From contig QOZS01000016.1 in the NCBI GenBank assembly GCA_003576705.1, forward strand, positions 44,029 to 108,028: a stretch of 64,000 bases of DNA. Reading direction: 5' to 3'. The notes below the pieces were generated by a model. The model saw only the letters and a program-made list of their open reading frames with translations. It made no database searches and was not told the origin of the DNA. The translations under genes were made by a program, and so were the position numbers. Shown here piece by piece: positions 34,178 through 43,564 of this stretch (position 1 is the stretch's first letter; every line of letters starts with the position of its first letter). This stretch comes from Desertibaculum subflavum. Lineage in GTDB: Bacteria > Pseudomonadota > Alphaproteobacteria > Ferrovibrionales > Ferrovibrionaceae.

Positions 34178-35185
34178 TCAGAGGAACTTCGCCATCACCA
34201 TGGCGGTGTCCGACATGCGATTGGAGAAGCCCCACTCGTTGTCGTACCAGGAGAGCACGCGCACCAGCTTGCCCTCGATTACCTGGGTCTGCTTCAGGTC
34301 GAAGGTGGAGCTGGCGGGATTATGGTTGAAGTCGATCGAGACAAGCGGCTCGCTGTTGGTGGCCAGGATGCCCTTCAGCGGGCCGTTCGCCGCTTCGGTG
34401 ATCAGCTTGTTCACCTCCTCCACGCTGGTCGGGCGTTTGGGGATGAACTTGAAGTCGATCAGCGACACGTTCGGCGTCGGCACGCGGATCGAAGTGCCGT
34501 CCAGCTTGCCCTTCAGTTCGGGCAACACCAGGCCGACCGCCTTCGCCGCACCGGTGGTGGTCGGGATCATCGAGACGTTGGCAGCGCGGGCGCGGTGCAG
34601 GTCCTTGTGCAGGATGTCATGCACCGGCTGGTCGCCGGTATAGGAATGCACCGTGGTCATGAAGCCCTGCTCGATGCCGATGCCGTTGTTCAGCACATAG
34701 GCGACCGGGGCGAGGCAGTTGGTGGTGCAGGAGGCGTTGGAGACGACGACGTGATCCTTGGTCAGCTTCTGGTGGTTCACGCCGTAGACGACGGTGAGAT
34801 CGGCATCGCCCGACGGGCCTGAGATCAGCACCCGCTTGGCGCCGGCCTCGAGATGCGCCGCCGCCTTGGCGCGCTCGGTGAAGATGCCGACGCATTCCAT
34901 CGCGATGTCGACCTTGAGCTCCTTCCACGGCAGCTTCGCCGGATCGCGCTCGGCGGTCACCTTGATCGGGCCATAGCCAACATCCATGCTGTCGCCCTTG
35001 ACCTTCACCTCGTGCGGGAAGCGGCCGTGCACGCTGTCGTAGCGCAGCAGATGGGCATTGGTCTCGACCGGGCCGAGGTCGTTGATGCCGACAACCTGGA
35101 GGTCGGTCCGGCGGCTTTCCGCGAGCGCGCGGAAGACGAGCCGGCCGATGCGTCCGAAACCGTTGATCCCAACGCGCACAGCCAT
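34178..35185 (-). CDS. gap: Glyceraldehyde-3-phosphate dehydrogenase, type I
   Basis: 335 residues from ATG 35185 with a GGAGGA ribosome site; the frame runs further upstream but lacks GapA features. NAD motif INGFGRIGR, catalytic Cys in [16 protein letters not shown], and phosphate site residues in [12 protein letters not shown]. It interconverts glyceraldehyde-3-phosphate and 1,3-bisphosphoglycerate. The 218 bp before tkt contain no further gene. Confidence 0.97.
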   Translation of the reverse strand: MAVRVGINGFGRIGRLVFRALAESRRTDLQVVGINDLGPVETNAHLLRYDSVHGRFPHEVKVKGDSMDVGYGPIKVTAERDPAKLPWKELKVDIAMECVGIFTERAKAAAHLEAGAKRVLISGPSGDADLTVVYGVNHQKLTKDHVVVSNASCTTNCLAPVAYVLNNGIGIEQGFMTTVHSYTGDQPVHDILHKDLHRARAANVSMIPTTTGAAKAVGLVLPELKGKLDGTSIRVPTPNVSLIDFKFIPKRPTSVEEVNKLITEAANGPLKGILATNSEPLVSIDFNHNPASSTFDLKQTQVIEGKLVRVLSWYDNEWGFSNRMSDTAMVMAKFL

Positions 35186-35403
35186 GGTGATTCCTCCGAG
35201 AAACAAGGGTTCAGGGTCCGAGACCCGGTTGGGGCGGGTTTTAGTCGCTCGACTTCGCGCGAGCAATGTCGCCGCGGGATATAAGCGTTGCGTTAATCGA
35301 AAAGTTTCCGGCGCAACCGCCCGTTTACCCTGAAATTGCACAAACTTCCGGGTCGACCGGCACGAGGCGCGGAACGAATTGTCCCGGCCTTATCACGGTG
35401 CCG

Positions 35404-37398
35404 TCAACCGAGCCGCGCTTTCGCCGTCGCGGCCACCGCCTCCGGCGTGATGCCGAAATGGCGGTAGAGGTCCTGATGCGGCGCGCTGGCGCCGAAGCCC
35501 GTCATGCCGACGAAACCGTCCTTCTTGCGGAGATAGCGCTCCCAGCCCTGCGCCACGCCGGCCTCGACGGCGATGCGCACCGTGTCGGCGCCGAGCGTCT
35601 TCAGCTGGTAGTCCTCGCTCTGCGCATCGAACAGCTCGAAGCAGGGCACCGAGACGACGCGCGTGCCGATGCCGTCCTTCTGCAGCAGGTCGCGCGCGGC
35701 GAGTGCAATGGCGATCTCCGAACCGGTGGCGAGCAGGGTCACGCGCGCCTTGCCCTCGGCCGGCTTCAGCTCATAGGCGCCGCGGGCGCAGAGGTTCTCG
35801 GCCGCGTGGGTGAGACGGACCGCGGGCAGGTCCTGCCGGGTCAGCGCCAGGATCGAGGGCGTCTTCGCCGATTGCAGCGCGAGCTGCCAGCATTCCGCCG
35901 TCTCAACCGCATCGGCCGGCCGATAGACGTTCAGGTTCGGGATGGCGCGCAGCGCCGCCAGGTGCTCGACCGGCTGGTGCGTCGGGCCGTCCTCGCCGAG
36001 GCCGATCGAATCATGCGTCATGACATAGACGACACGCTGGCCCATCAGCGCCGACAGCCGGATCGACGGGCGGCAATAATCGGTGAACACCAGAAACGTG
36101 CCGCCATAAGGAATGACGCCGCCATGCAGCGCCATGCCGTTCATGGCCGCCGCCATGCCGTGCTCGCGGATGCCGTAATGGATGTAGCGACCGGTGAAAT
36201 CGGCCGCCGTGATCGGCTTGAAGCTGCCGGTCTTGGTGTTGTTCGAGCCGGTCAGGTCGGCCGAGCCGCCGAGCGTCTCGGGCAGCGCCGGGTTGATCAC
36301 CTCCAGCGCCATCTGCGACGATTTGCGGGTCGCCCAGGCCGGCTTGTCGGTGGCGAGCTTGGCCTTGTAGGCCTCGATCGCGGTGTCCAGGCCCGCCGGC
36401 AGCGTGCCCGACATGGCGGCATTGAAGGCCTCGCGGGCTTCCGATGCCGCCAGGCGGCGAGTCCAGTCTGCCCGTGCCGGCGCGCCGCGGCGGCCGGCGG
36501 TTGCCCAGGCTTCGGCGATGGCGGCCGGAATCTCGAACGGTGCCGCGTTCCAGCCGAGCGTGGTCCGCGCCCCGGCCACCTCGTCGGCGCCGAGCGGCGA
36601 GCCATGCGTCGCCGCGGTGCCCTGCTTCTTCGGCGCGCCGCGACCGATCACCGTCTTGCAGGCGATCAGGTTGGGGCGATCGCTCTTCTGCGCCGCCGCG
36701 ATCGCCTGGGCGACCGCCTCCGGGTCGTGGCCGTCGACCGCCCAGGTCGCCCAGCCGGCCGCCTTGAAGCGGCCGATCTGGTCCTCGCTGGTCGAGAGCG
36801 AGGTCGGGCCGTCGATCGAGATGCCGTTGTCGTCGAACAGCACGATCAGCTTCGACAAGCGCAGATGCCCGGCCAGGCCGATCGCCTCGTGGCTGATGCC
36901 TTCCATCAGGCAGCCATCGCCGGCGATCGCATAGGTGCGGTGGTCGACCAGCGCGTCGCCGAAGCGCGCGTTCAGCACCCGTTCGGCGATCGCCATGCCG
37001 ACGGCGTTGCCGAGGCCCTGGCCGAGCGGGCCGGTCGTCGTCTCGATGCCGGCGCCATGGCCGAATTCCGGATGGCCGGCGGCGGGCGAGCCGAGCTGGC
37101 GGAAGTTCTTCAGGACGCCGATATCCCAGCCGGGATAGCCGGTCAGGTGCAGCAGCGCATAGAGCAGCATCGAGCCGTGCCCGGCCGAGAGCACGAACCG
37201 GTCGCGATCCGGCCAGGCAGGGTCGGCGGGGTCGAATTTCAGGAATCGGGTGAACAGGACCGTCGCCACGTCGGCCATGCCCATCGGCATGCCGGGATGG
37301 CCGGAATTGGCCTTCTGAACCGCGTCCATCGCGAGCGCGGCGATGGCATTGGCCATGTCGCGGTGGGCGACCTGGGTCTTCACAGCGGAATCGGGCAT
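35404..37398 (-). CDS. tkt: Transketolase
   Basis: 664 residues. N-terminal [19 protein letters not shown]/Mg site [13 protein letters not shown] and [11 protein letters not shown], the central [15 protein letters not shown] region and the C-terminal swivel domain ending [18 protein letters not shown]. It swaps two-carbon units between ketoses and aldoses in the pentose phosphate pathway. The tkt-gap-pgk order is typical of alphaproteobacteria. Confidence 0.97.
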   Translation of the reverse strand: MPDSAVKTQVAHRDMANAIAALAMDAVQKANSGHPGMPMGMADVATVLFTRFLKFDPADPAWPDRDRFVLSAGHGSMLLYALLHLTGYPGWDIGVLKNFRQLGSPAAGHPEFGHGAGIETTTGPLGQGLGNAVGMAIAERVLNARFGDALVDHRTYAIAGDGCLMEGISHEAIGLAGHLRLSKLIVLFDDNGISIDGPTSLSTSEDQIGRFKAAGWATWAVDGHDPEAVAQAIAAAQKSDRPNLIACKTVIGRGAPKKQGTAATHGSPLGADEVAGARTTLGWNAAPFEIPAAIAEAWATAGRRGAPARADWTRRLAASEAREAFNAAMSGTLPAGLDTAIEAYKAKLATDKPAWATRKSSQMALEVINPALPETLGGSADLTGSNNTKTGSFKPITAADFTGRYIHYGIREHGMAAAMNGMALHGGVIPYGGTFLVFTDYCRPSIRLSALMGQRVVYVMTHDSIGLGEDGPTHQPVEHLAALRAIPNLNVYRPADAVETAECWQLALQSAKTPSILALTRQDLPAVRLTHAAENLCARGAYELKPAEGKARVTLLATGSEIAIALAARDLLQKDGIGTRVVSVPCFELFDAQSEDYQLKTLGADTVRIAVEAGVAQGWERYLRKKDGFVGMTGFGASAPHQDLYRHFGITPEAVAATAKARLG

Positions 37399-37467
37399 AT
37401 CGGGGATTTCTCAAATGCGCAGGCGGCGCCTAAATGACGGTGCCGGCCGCCCCCGTCAACCGCTTCG

Positions 37468-37497
37468 TTGACGCGCATTCACAGGCGTCTCTATATG
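37468..37497 (+). promoter_or_regulatory. Putative promoter of the coiled-coil gene/zapA/6S unit
   Basis: TTGACG (37468-37473) and TATATG (37492-37497) are separated by 18 bp, in the region between divergent tkt and the coiled-coil gene. Initiation near 37504 gives about 50 nt of leader before ATG 37557. Confidence 0.5.
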
Positions 37498-37556
37498 TTC
37501 GGCTGCTGTGGCGCGCCCGATGGGGGAGGAAGCGTCGCCGCGCGCCTTGGGGTAGC

Positions 37557-37820
37557 ATGACCGAGATGGAGACCGTGCAGGATCGCCTGCGCCGCGCCGT
37601 GGAGCGCGTTGAGCAAGCCGTGGCCCGGCCGGACATTGCCGGCGCCACCGCCGCTGCCGCCCGGGGCGAGCTCGCCGCGCTGCAGGCCGAGCGCGACCGT
37701 CTCGGTCGTGCCCTGGTGCATGCGAAGTCCGATAACGCGGCGCTCCGCGCCGTGGCGGACCAGGTGACGGCGCGGCTCGACCGCGCCATCGAGCAGCTCA
37801 AGCTGCTGCTCGGTCGCTGA
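37557..37820 (+). CDS. Small coiled-coil protein upstream of zapA
   Basis: 87 residues from ATG 37557. Entirely helical with heptad-like Leu/Ala spacing (QDRLRRAVERVEQAV; RLDRAIEQLKLLLGR). It matches in position and style the small coiled-coil proteins found directly before zapA in alphaproteobacteria (DUF4164-like). A role in cell division with ZapA is inferred from the neighbour only. Confidence 0.7.
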   Translation: MTEMETVQDRLRRAVERVEQAVARPDIAGATAAAARGELAALQAERDRLGRALVHAKSDNAALRAVADQVTARLDRAIEQLKLLLGR

Positions 37821-37847
37821 GCCGCCCGCCAAAGCCGAGGGGTGCGA

Positions 37848-38177
37848 ATGGGCCAGGTCCAGATCAACGTCAACGGCCGCAGCTACGAGGTCGGCTGCGA
37901 CGATGGCGAGGAAGACAAGGTCCGCGATCTCGGCCGGCTGCTCGACGAGCGGGTGCACGGCATCGCCCAGGCGGTCGGCCAGGTGGGCGAGGCCCGGCTT
38001 CTGCTGCTGGCCTCCCTGACCATGGCGGACGACCTGGCCGAGGCCCAGCAGGAGGTCGATCAGCTCCGCGCCGCCCTGAAAAAGGCCAAGGACGGCCCGG
38101 TCGGCGATGCCAAGGCGGAATTGGAGGCCCTGGCCCGTCGGCTGGAGACGGTTGCGGAACGGCTGGAGGGTACCTAG
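37848..38177 (+). CDS. zapA: Cell division protein ZapA
   Basis: 109 residues from ATG 37848. The globular N-terminus VQINVNGRSYEVGCDDGEED and the helix LASLTMADDLAEAQQE followed by a coiled coil are typical ZapA. It bundles FtsZ filaments at the division site. It lies directly before 6S RNA and the folate cyclo-ligase, the classic order. Confidence 0.92.
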   Translation: MGQVQINVNGRSYEVGCDDGEEDKVRDLGRLLDERVHGIAQAVGQVGEARLLLLASLTMADDLAEAQQEVDQLRAALKKAKDGPVGDAKAELEALARRLETVAERLEGT

Positions 38178-38180
38178 GTT

Positions 38181-38357
38181 CTATGGCGTGGACGGCTTGC
38201 TGGTCCCCGCGTTAGGCCATCAATCCCCGGGGCCAATGAATCTCTCCTGGGAGCTGCCTCTGTCGAGGCCCTGGTCTCGTTACGTGGCGCCCACCTGGTT
38301 TACCAGGCCGCGAGGGATGAATCGGCCGACGGTTGTACCGGCACCGTCCACACCTAT
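38181..38357 (+). ncRNA. ssrS: 6S RNA
   Basis: The region between zapA and the 5-formyltetrahydrofolate cyclo-ligase gene is the conserved location of 6S RNA. A closing stem pairs GTGGACGG (38188-38195) with CCGTCCAC (38344-38351), extended by GG/CC outside. Inside it, the long imperfectly paired RNA has the usual opposed GC-rich arms around a central single-stranded region. 6S RNA mimics an open promoter and sequesters sigma-70 RNA polymerase in stationary phase. Ends are approximate. Confidence 0.85.
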
Positions 38358-38366
38358 CCCTTCCCG

Positions 38367-38927
38367 ATGAACGAGAGCGCGGCCACGAAGCGGGCCCTGC
38401 GGGCGAGCTTGCGGGTGCGCCGCAAGGCGGCCGCTGCGGCCGATCCGGCGGCGGCGGAGCGGCTGGCGCAGATTTTCCTCTCGCACCTTTCGCTGGCCGC
38501 CGGCGCGGTGGTGGCCGGCTATAGCGCCGTGCCGCCGGAACTCGACCCTGCGCCGCTGATGACGGCCCTGGCGGCCGGCGGCCATCCGTTAGCGCTGCCC
38601 TGTACCGGGCCGCTCGGGACCGTGCTGGTGTTCCGCAGCTGGCAGCCGGGCGACCCGCTGGTCAAAGGCGCCCTCGGCATCGAGGAGCCGCGGCCGGAAG
38701 CGCCGAGCGTGCTGCCCTCGGTCGCGCTGGTGCCGCTGCTCGGTTTCGACCGGCGCGGCCATCGCCTCGGCCAGGGCGGCGGCTACTACGACCGGACATT
38801 GGCCGCGGGCACCATGCTGGCCATAGGCCTTGCCTACGCCGCTCAGGAGGTCGAGGTTCTGCCGGTCGAGCCCTGGGACCGGCGGCTCGACTGGATCGTG
38901 ACCGAACGCGAGGCGATACGGGCGTGA
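38367..38927 (+). CDS. fau: 5-formyltetrahydrofolate cyclo-ligase
   Basis: 186 residues. An N-terminal basic helix (KRALRASLRVRRKA) and the ATP/Mg site LGQGGGYYDRTLA near 133-145 are present, with PLLGFDRRGHRLG before it. It converts 5-formyl-THF to methenyl-THF. Its stop overlaps the next gene's GTG (GTGA). Confidence 0.93.
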   Translation: MNESAATKRALRASLRVRRKAAAAADPAAAERLAQIFLSHLSLAAGAVVAGYSAVPPELDPAPLMTALAAGGHPLALPCTGPLGTVLVFRSWQPGDPLVKGALGIEEPRPEAPSVLPSVALVPLLGFDRRGHRLGQGGGYYDRTLAAGTMLAIGLAYAAQEVEVLPVEPWDRRLDWIVTEREAIRA

Positions 38928-39739
38928 GAGTTCTCTATTTCGGCGATGTGGTGGGCCGGGCCGGGCGCGACGCCCTGCTGGCGGCGCAATCCGATCTGCG
39001 CGCGCGGCTCAAGCCCGATTTCATCATCGCCAATGGCGAGAATGCCGCTGGCGGCTTCGGCATCACGGGCAAGATCTGCGAGGAACTCTACGCCGCCGGG
39101 ATCGACGTCATCCTGCTCGGCAACCACGCCTTCGACCAGCGCGAGACGCTCGGCTATATCGGCGGCGACTCGAAGCTGCTCAGGCCGCACAACTTCCCCA
39201 AGGCAGTGCCGGGGCGCGGCGCGGCGATCTTCAAGAACGGCAAGGGCAAGCGGCTCGGCATCATCCATGTTATGGGCCGGGTGTTCATGGACCCGCTCGA
39301 CGATCCGTTTGCTTCCGTCGCCGGCGAGCTGCCGAAGATGACGCTTGGTGGGTCGGTCGATTTCCTGCTGGTCGACATCCATGCCGAGGCGACGTCGGAA
39401 AAGATGGCGATGGCGCATTTCTGCGACGGCAAGGCCACCGCCGTGATCGGCACCCACAGCCATATCCCGACCGCGGATGCGCAGATCCTGCCGGGCGGCA
39501 CCGCCTATCAGACCGATGCCGGCATGTGCGGCGACTACAACTCGGTGATCGGTATGGACCCGGCGGAGCCGATGAACCGCTTCGTGCGCAAGGTGCCGGG
39601 CGGCAAGTTCGAGGCGGCGCTGGGGCCCGCCACCGTGTGCGGCGTGCTGATCGACAGCGACGATGCGACCGGCCTTGCCCGCCGCATCGAGCCGATCCGC
39701 CTCGGCGGCCGGCTGAAGGCGGCGCTGCCGGAGGCGTAG
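38924..39739 (+). CDS. TIGR00282/YmdB-family metallophosphoesterase
   Basis: 271 residues from GTG 38924. It has the YmdB pattern: MRVLYFGDVVGRAGRDAL, ANGENAAGGFGIT, LLGNHAFDQRE and the metal-binding VIGTHSHIPTAD. YmdB hydrolyses 2',3'-cyclic nucleotides in Bacillus. The GTGA overlap with the cyclo-ligase suggests co-translation. Confidence 0.92.
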   Translation: MRVLYFGDVVGRAGRDALLAAQSDLRARLKPDFIIANGENAAGGFGITGKICEELYAAGIDVILLGNHAFDQRETLGYIGGDSKLLRPHNFPKAVPGRGAAIFKNGKGKRLGIIHVMGRVFMDPLDDPFASVAGELPKMTLGGSVDFLLVDIHAEATSEKMAMAHFCDGKATAVIGTHSHIPTADAQILPGGTAYQTDAGMCGDYNSVIGMDPAEPMNRFVRKVPGGKFEAALGPATVCGVLIDSDDATGLARRIEPIRLGGRLKAALPEA

Positions 39740-39761
39740 AAAATCACGGGAGGAAACCGAT

Positions 39762-40517
39762 ATGCGCGGATTGCGCGGCAAGACGATCATCGTGACCGGC
39801 GCGGCCAGCGGCATCGGCCGCGCGGTGGCGGAGCGGCTGGCGGAGGAGGGCGCCGCGGTCGGCATCTTCGATCTCAACGCCCAGGGCGCCGAAGCGGCCG
39901 CGGGCTCGATCCGTCAGGCCGGGCTGAAGGCGGCACCCTATGCCGTCGACATCACCGACTACGCCGCGGTGGCGAAGGCGGTGGCTGCGTTCGAGGCGGC
40001 GGCGGGGCCGGTCGAGGGGCTGGTCAACAATGCCGGCTGGGACAAGGCCGGTCCGTTCGCCAAATCCGCGCCGGCCGACTGGAAGAAGATCATCGACATC
40101 AACCTCTACGGCCCGCTCAACATGACGCATGCGGTGCTGCAGGGCATGGCGAGCCGCGGCCGCGGCCGCATCGTCAGCGTGTCGTCGGATGCGGGCCGGG
40201 TCGGCTCCTCCGGCGAAGGCGTCTATTCCGCCTGCAAGGGCGGCATCATCGCCTTCACCAAGACCCTGGCGCGCGAGCATGCCAAGGCCGGCATCACGCT
40301 GAACACGGTCTGCCCCGGCCCGACCGATACGCCGCTGCTGGCGAGCTTCGATCCTTCCGGCAAGCTGCCGGAAGCGCTGAAGGCGGCGATCCCGATGCGG
40401 CGCCTCGCCCAGCCCTCCGACTATCCCGGCATCATCGCCTTCCTGCTGTCCGACGATGCCGGCTTCATCACCGGCCAGACGATCAGCGTGTCAGGCGGGC
40501 TGACGATGCATGGCTGA
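39762..40517 (+). CDS. SDR dehydrogenase, BadH-like (2-hydroxyacyl-CoA type)
   Basis: 251 residues. Cofactor motif TGAASGIG, NNAGWDKAGPF, catalytic SVSSDAGRVGSSGEGVYSAC with Tyr-x-x-x-Lys, and TGQTISVSGGLTMHG at the end. This closely matches the form of Rhodopseudomonas BadH (2-hydroxycyclohexanecarboxyl-CoA dehydrogenase) from memory. It converges with the TetR gene (27 bp overlap). The neighbouring Rieske oxygenase supports a role in aromatic/alicyclic acid breakdown. Confidence 0.82.
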   Translation: MRGLRGKTIIVTGAASGIGRAVAERLAEEGAAVGIFDLNAQGAEAAAGSIRQAGLKAAPYAVDITDYAAVAKAVAAFEAAAGPVEGLVNNAGWDKAGPFAKSAPADWKKIIDINLYGPLNMTHAVLQGMASRGRGRIVSVSSDAGRVGSSGEGVYSACKGGIIAFTKTLAREHAKAGITLNTVCPGPTDTPLLASFDPSGKLPEALKAAIPMRRLAQPSDYPGIIAFLLSDDAGFITGQTISVSGGLTMHG

Positions 40518-41123
40518 GGGGGCGAGGATGCCGTCCAGAACCATCGCGGTTGCTTCCGCGGCGATGGCGCCGACCGGCTTGAGGCCGGGCTTGTACCACT
40601 CGCTGGCGTAGTTCAGCGTGCCGAGGATCAGCACGCGGAGCAGGCCGAGATCGGCGCCGGCGCGGATCGCGCCGTTCGCGCGGCCCGACCGCAGCAATTC
40701 CTGCCAGAACTCGCCGTAGGCTTCGCGCAAGGGCCAGACCTTGGCCCGCACCTCCGGCGGCACATGGCCGATGATGCGGATATCGGCCGAGGTGTAGTCG
40801 GTGAGGCGGAGCAGGGCGTCGAGATGGGTGGCGATGGCGACAGTGAGGCGCGTGCGGAAATCCGCCTCCGCCGGCAGATCCTCGACCGCCCGGCGCACCG
40901 CGTCGGAGACGAGCGTGGTGCCGATGCGCAGCACCTCCTCGACCAGCTCTTCCTTCGACTCGAAATGGTAGTACAGGCTCGCAGTTCTCAGGCCGGCCGC
41001 CTCGGCGATGTCGCCGAGCGTGGTGGCGGCATAGCCGCGCTCGCGGAAAATGCGGGCCGCCGCGTCCAGCACCCGCTGCCGGGTCGCCGCCGATTTCCGC
41101 AAGACGGGCGATGCTTCGTTCAC
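40491..41123 (-). CDS. TetR/AcrR-family transcriptional regulator
   Basis: 210 residues from GTG 41123 (CGGAG spaced before it); an earlier GTG 41159 would add 12 residues. The N-terminal HTH reads RVLDAAARIFRERGYAATTL then IAEAAGLRTASLYYHFESKEEL, a standard TetR DNA-binding domain. The C-terminal ligand domain is unassigned. It is divergent from the Rieske oxygenase, and a palindromic operator lies in the shared region, so it probably represses the Rieske gene until an inducer binds. Confidence 0.88.
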   Translation of the reverse strand: MNEASPVLRKSAATRQRVLDAAARIFRERGYAATTLGDIAEAAGLRTASLYYHFESKEELVEEVLRIGTTLVSDAVRRAVEDLPAEADFRTRLTVAIATHLDALLRLTDYTSADIRIIGHVPPEVRAKVWPLREAYGEFWQELLRSGRANGAIRAGADLGLLRVLILGTLNYASEWYKPGLKPVGAIAAEATAMVLDGILAPSAMHRQPA

Positions 41124-41214
41124 GCCGGTTCTCCGCTCGCCCGTTCTACCGACGGCCACCTGTCCCGAGGCATTCTGCGACCCCGGGACGGGCGGCCTTG
41201 AGCGCTTCCTCGCC

Positions 41215-41242
41215 TTGACGTGGCCTATTTTCTAACTAAAAT
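41215..41242 (+). promoter_or_regulatory. Sigma-70 promoter of the Rieske oxygenase gene
   Basis: TTGACG (41215-41220) and TAAAAT (41237-41242) are spaced by 16 bp; both match consensus at five of six bases. The -10 lies inside the TetR-type palindrome, so binding there would block transcription. The start site would be near 41249. Confidence 0.7.
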
Positions 41243-41251
41243 TAGATAGAA
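41230..41251. promoter_or_regulatory. Palindromic operator, probable TetR-family binding site
   Basis: A 22 bp near-perfect palindrome with outer arms TTCTA/TAGAA and inner arms CTAA/TTAG; only one pair and the central AA dinucleotide break the symmetry. It overlaps the -10 box and sits between the divergent TetR and Rieske genes. It stands out as AT-rich in a GC-rich genome. Confidence 0.75.
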
Positions 41252-41262
41252 ATCAAGCCCCG

Positions 41263-42423
41263 ATGCGGGAGGCGACGGTGCAGCACCAGAAACAGGTGGC
41301 GGAAACCCGGCGGCTGTTCGACCTGATGGCGCGCGGCACCACCGATTTCGCGCCCGAAATCTGGCGCGAGCCGGTGGCGGTTTATGCCGACCCCGCCCAT
41401 GCGGCGCGCGAGCAGGAAATCCTGTTCCGCGGCCGGCCGCTCGCCGTTGCGATGTCGGCCGAACTGCCGCGGCCCGGCGATTTCCTGACCGACGATCTCG
41501 GTCCCGCGCCGCTCATCCTCACCCGCACGGTGGCGGGGGAGGTGAAGGCCTTCCTCAATGTCTGCCGCCATCGCGGCGCCCGCGTGGCGGAAGGCAAGGG
41601 CTCGAACAAGCGGCGCTTCATCTGCCCCTATCACGCCTGGACCTACGACAACGAAGGCCGCCTGGTCGGCATCCCGGAGCAGGAGGCGTTCGAGGGCGTC
41701 GATTGCGCGACGCATGGCCTGACGCCGCTGCCGGTCGCCGAGCGGCACGGCATCATCTGGGTGCAGTTCGATCCGAAGGCGTCGTTTGATGCGGAGGCCG
41801 TGCTCGGCCCGCTCGACGCCGAACTCGCTGCCTACAACTTCGCCGGCTATCACTTCCACGAGCGCCGCACCATGACGGTGCCGATCAACTGGAAGCTGGT
41901 CGTCGACGGCTTCCTCGAAGGCTATCACCTGCGCTCGCTGCACAAGAAGACGGTGGAGCCGATCTTCCTGTCGCGGCATTGCTCGGCCGAGGTCTACGGC
42001 CCGAACGTGCGCATGATCATCCCGCGCCGTTCCTTCCCGGAGATGCAGGGCCAGCCGGAACAGAGCTGGGACCTGGTCCGCCACACCGCCATCATCTACG
42101 TGCTGTTCCCCAACACGGTGATCGTCGTGCAGGGCGACCATATCGAGACCTGGCACTGCTATCCGTCGGGCGGCAAGGTCGACGAATGCACCTTCCATCT
42201 CGGCTTCTACGTGCCCGAGCCCGCCATGACTCCAAGCGCGCATGAGCATTGGCGGCGCAACATGGACCTGGTGCTGGCGACGGTGAAGGACGAGGACATC
42301 CCCACCTCGCGCGGCATCCAGACCGGCGCCACTTCGGGCGCGCAGACGCATGTGGTGTTCGGCCGCAACGAGCCGGCGTTGATCGGCTTCCACCGCGCGC
42401 TGCGCGACGCGATGGCCGCCTGA
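41263..42423 (+). CDS. Rieske-type ring-hydroxylating oxygenase alpha subunit
   Basis: 386 residues from ATG 41263; GTG 41278 has a GGGAGG ribosome site and is a serious alternative. The Rieske cluster ligands are Cys101-x-His103 (NVCRHRGARV) and Cys121-x2-His124 (ICPYHAWTY). The mononuclear iron His222 and His227 lie in DGFLEGYHLRSLHKK. It needs a ferredoxin/reductase, none of which is adjacent. Substrate unknown; the LLM monooxygenase follows 31 bp later. Confidence 0.92.
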   Translation: MREATVQHQKQVAETRRLFDLMARGTTDFAPEIWREPVAVYADPAHAAREQEILFRGRPLAVAMSAELPRPGDFLTDDLGPAPLILTRTVAGEVKAFLNVCRHRGARVAEGKGSNKRRFICPYHAWTYDNEGRLVGIPEQEAFEGVDCATHGLTPLPVAERHGIIWVQFDPKASFDAEAVLGPLDAELAAYNFAGYHFHERRTMTVPINWKLVVDGFLEGYHLRSLHKKTVEPIFLSRHCSAEVYGPNVRMIIPRRSFPEMQGQPEQSWDLVRHTAIIYVLFPNTVIVVQGDHIETWHCYPSGGKVDECTFHLGFYVPEPAMTPSAHEHWRRNMDLVLATVKDEDIPTSRGIQTGATSGAQTHVVFGRNEPALIGFHRALRDAMAA

Positions 42424-42454
42424 AGCAGAGCGAAAAGTCCGGAGGGAACGCCCC

Positions 42455-43564
42455 ATGCATGTTGGAATGACGACCTTCTTCCAGAACCTGGGCGGGCATT
42501 CCGACGCGCAAGTCTATGCGCACGAGATGTCGCTGGCCGAGCTGGCGGAGCCGATGGGCTTCGATTCCGTGTGGTCGGCCGAGCATCACTTCGACCACTA
42601 CACGATGTGCCCGAACGTGGCGCAGTTCCTGACCTGGATGGCCGCCAAGACGAGGAAGGTCAAGCTCGGCTCCATGGTGATGGTGCTGCCCTGGCACGAT
42701 CCGGTGCGGGTCGCCGAGGAGGTCTCGGTGCTCGACCATCTCTCCGGCGGGCGCGTCATCCTCGGTATCGGCCGCGGGCTCGGGCGGATCGAGTTCCAGA
42801 ATTTCCGCCTCGCCATGAACGAGAGCCGCGAGCGCTTCACCGAATATGCCGCGGCGCTGCTGGGTGGGCTCGAGACCGGCTGGATCGAATCCGACGGCAC
42901 CTTCTACAAGCAGCCGCGTGCCGGCATCCGGCCGCGTCCGATCAAGAGCTTCCGCGGCCGCACCTATGCCGCGTCGGTCTCGCCGCAATCGCTCGAGATC
43001 ATGTGCAAGCTCGGCGTCGGCCTGCTGATCATCGCGCAGAAGCCGTGGGAGACCACGGTGAAGGAGCTCGGCGAGTACCGCGCGCGCTACAGGGAAGTGA
43101 ACGGCACGGCGCCGCCGAAGCCCCTGATCGCCAGCTTCGTCGCCGTCCATGAGGACGAGAACGTGGCGCGGCAGATGTTCGAGAATTACATCAAGGGCTA
43201 CAGCCGCTCGGCGCTGGAACATTACGAGTTCCACAACGAGGGCCTCGCCGACATCAAGGGGTACGAGTATTACGGCAAGCTCGCGCAGAACATCAAAAAG
43301 CACGGCATGGACGCGTTCGTGAACTTCCTGTCCGAGCTGCAGGTCTGGGGCACGCCCGACCAGGTCTACGAGAAGATGCTGGCGCACCATAAAATGGCCG
43401 GCACCTCGGGCTGCATGGCCGCCTTTTCCTATGGCGGCATGCCGCACGACATGGCGCGGGCCAATATGAAGCTGTTCGCCGAGAAGGTGCTGCCGCGCCT
43501 GCAGGCGGTGCCGGTGGACGAGACCGTCGGCGAAGCCGCGCCGCTCGCGATCGCGGCGGAGTAG
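42455..43564 (+). CDS. LLM-class flavin-dependent oxidoreductase
   Basis: 369 residues with a luciferase-like barrel: VWSAEHHFDHYTMCP, KLGSMVMVLPWHDPVRVAEEV and LGIGRGLGRIEFQNF. It is the third such enzyme in the window and the one most clearly tied to an operon, being 31 bp after the Rieske gene. It ends exactly where the convergent TRAP permease stop begins. A likely step is oxidation within the same pathway as the Rieske oxygenase. Confidence 0.85.
   Translation: MHVGMTTFFQNLGGHSDAQVYAHEMSLAELAEPMGFDSVWSAEHHFDHYTMCPNVAQFLTWMAAKTRKVKLGSMVMVLPWHDPVRVAEEVSVLDHLSGGRVILGIGRGLGRIEFQNFRLAMNESRERFTEYAAALLGGLETGWIESDGTFYKQPRAGIRPRPIKSFRGRTYAASVSPQSLEIMCKLGVGLLIIAQKPWETTVKELGEYRARYREVNGTAPPKPLIASFVAVHEDENVARQMFENYIKGYSRSALEHYEFHNEGLADIKGYEYYGKLAQNIKKHGMDAFVNFLSELQVWGTPDQVYEKMLAHHKMAGTSGCMAAFSYGGMPHDMARANMKLFAEKVLPRLQAVPVDETVGEAAPLAIAAE

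Noticed and set aside
32870..34822. A 650-codon + strand frame across pgk and gap
   Set aside because: It is a shadow of two conserved glycolytic genes on the other strand; no protein features.
35266..37437. A 723-codon + strand frame opposite tkt
   Set aside because: Antisense to transketolase; composition biased and no motifs.
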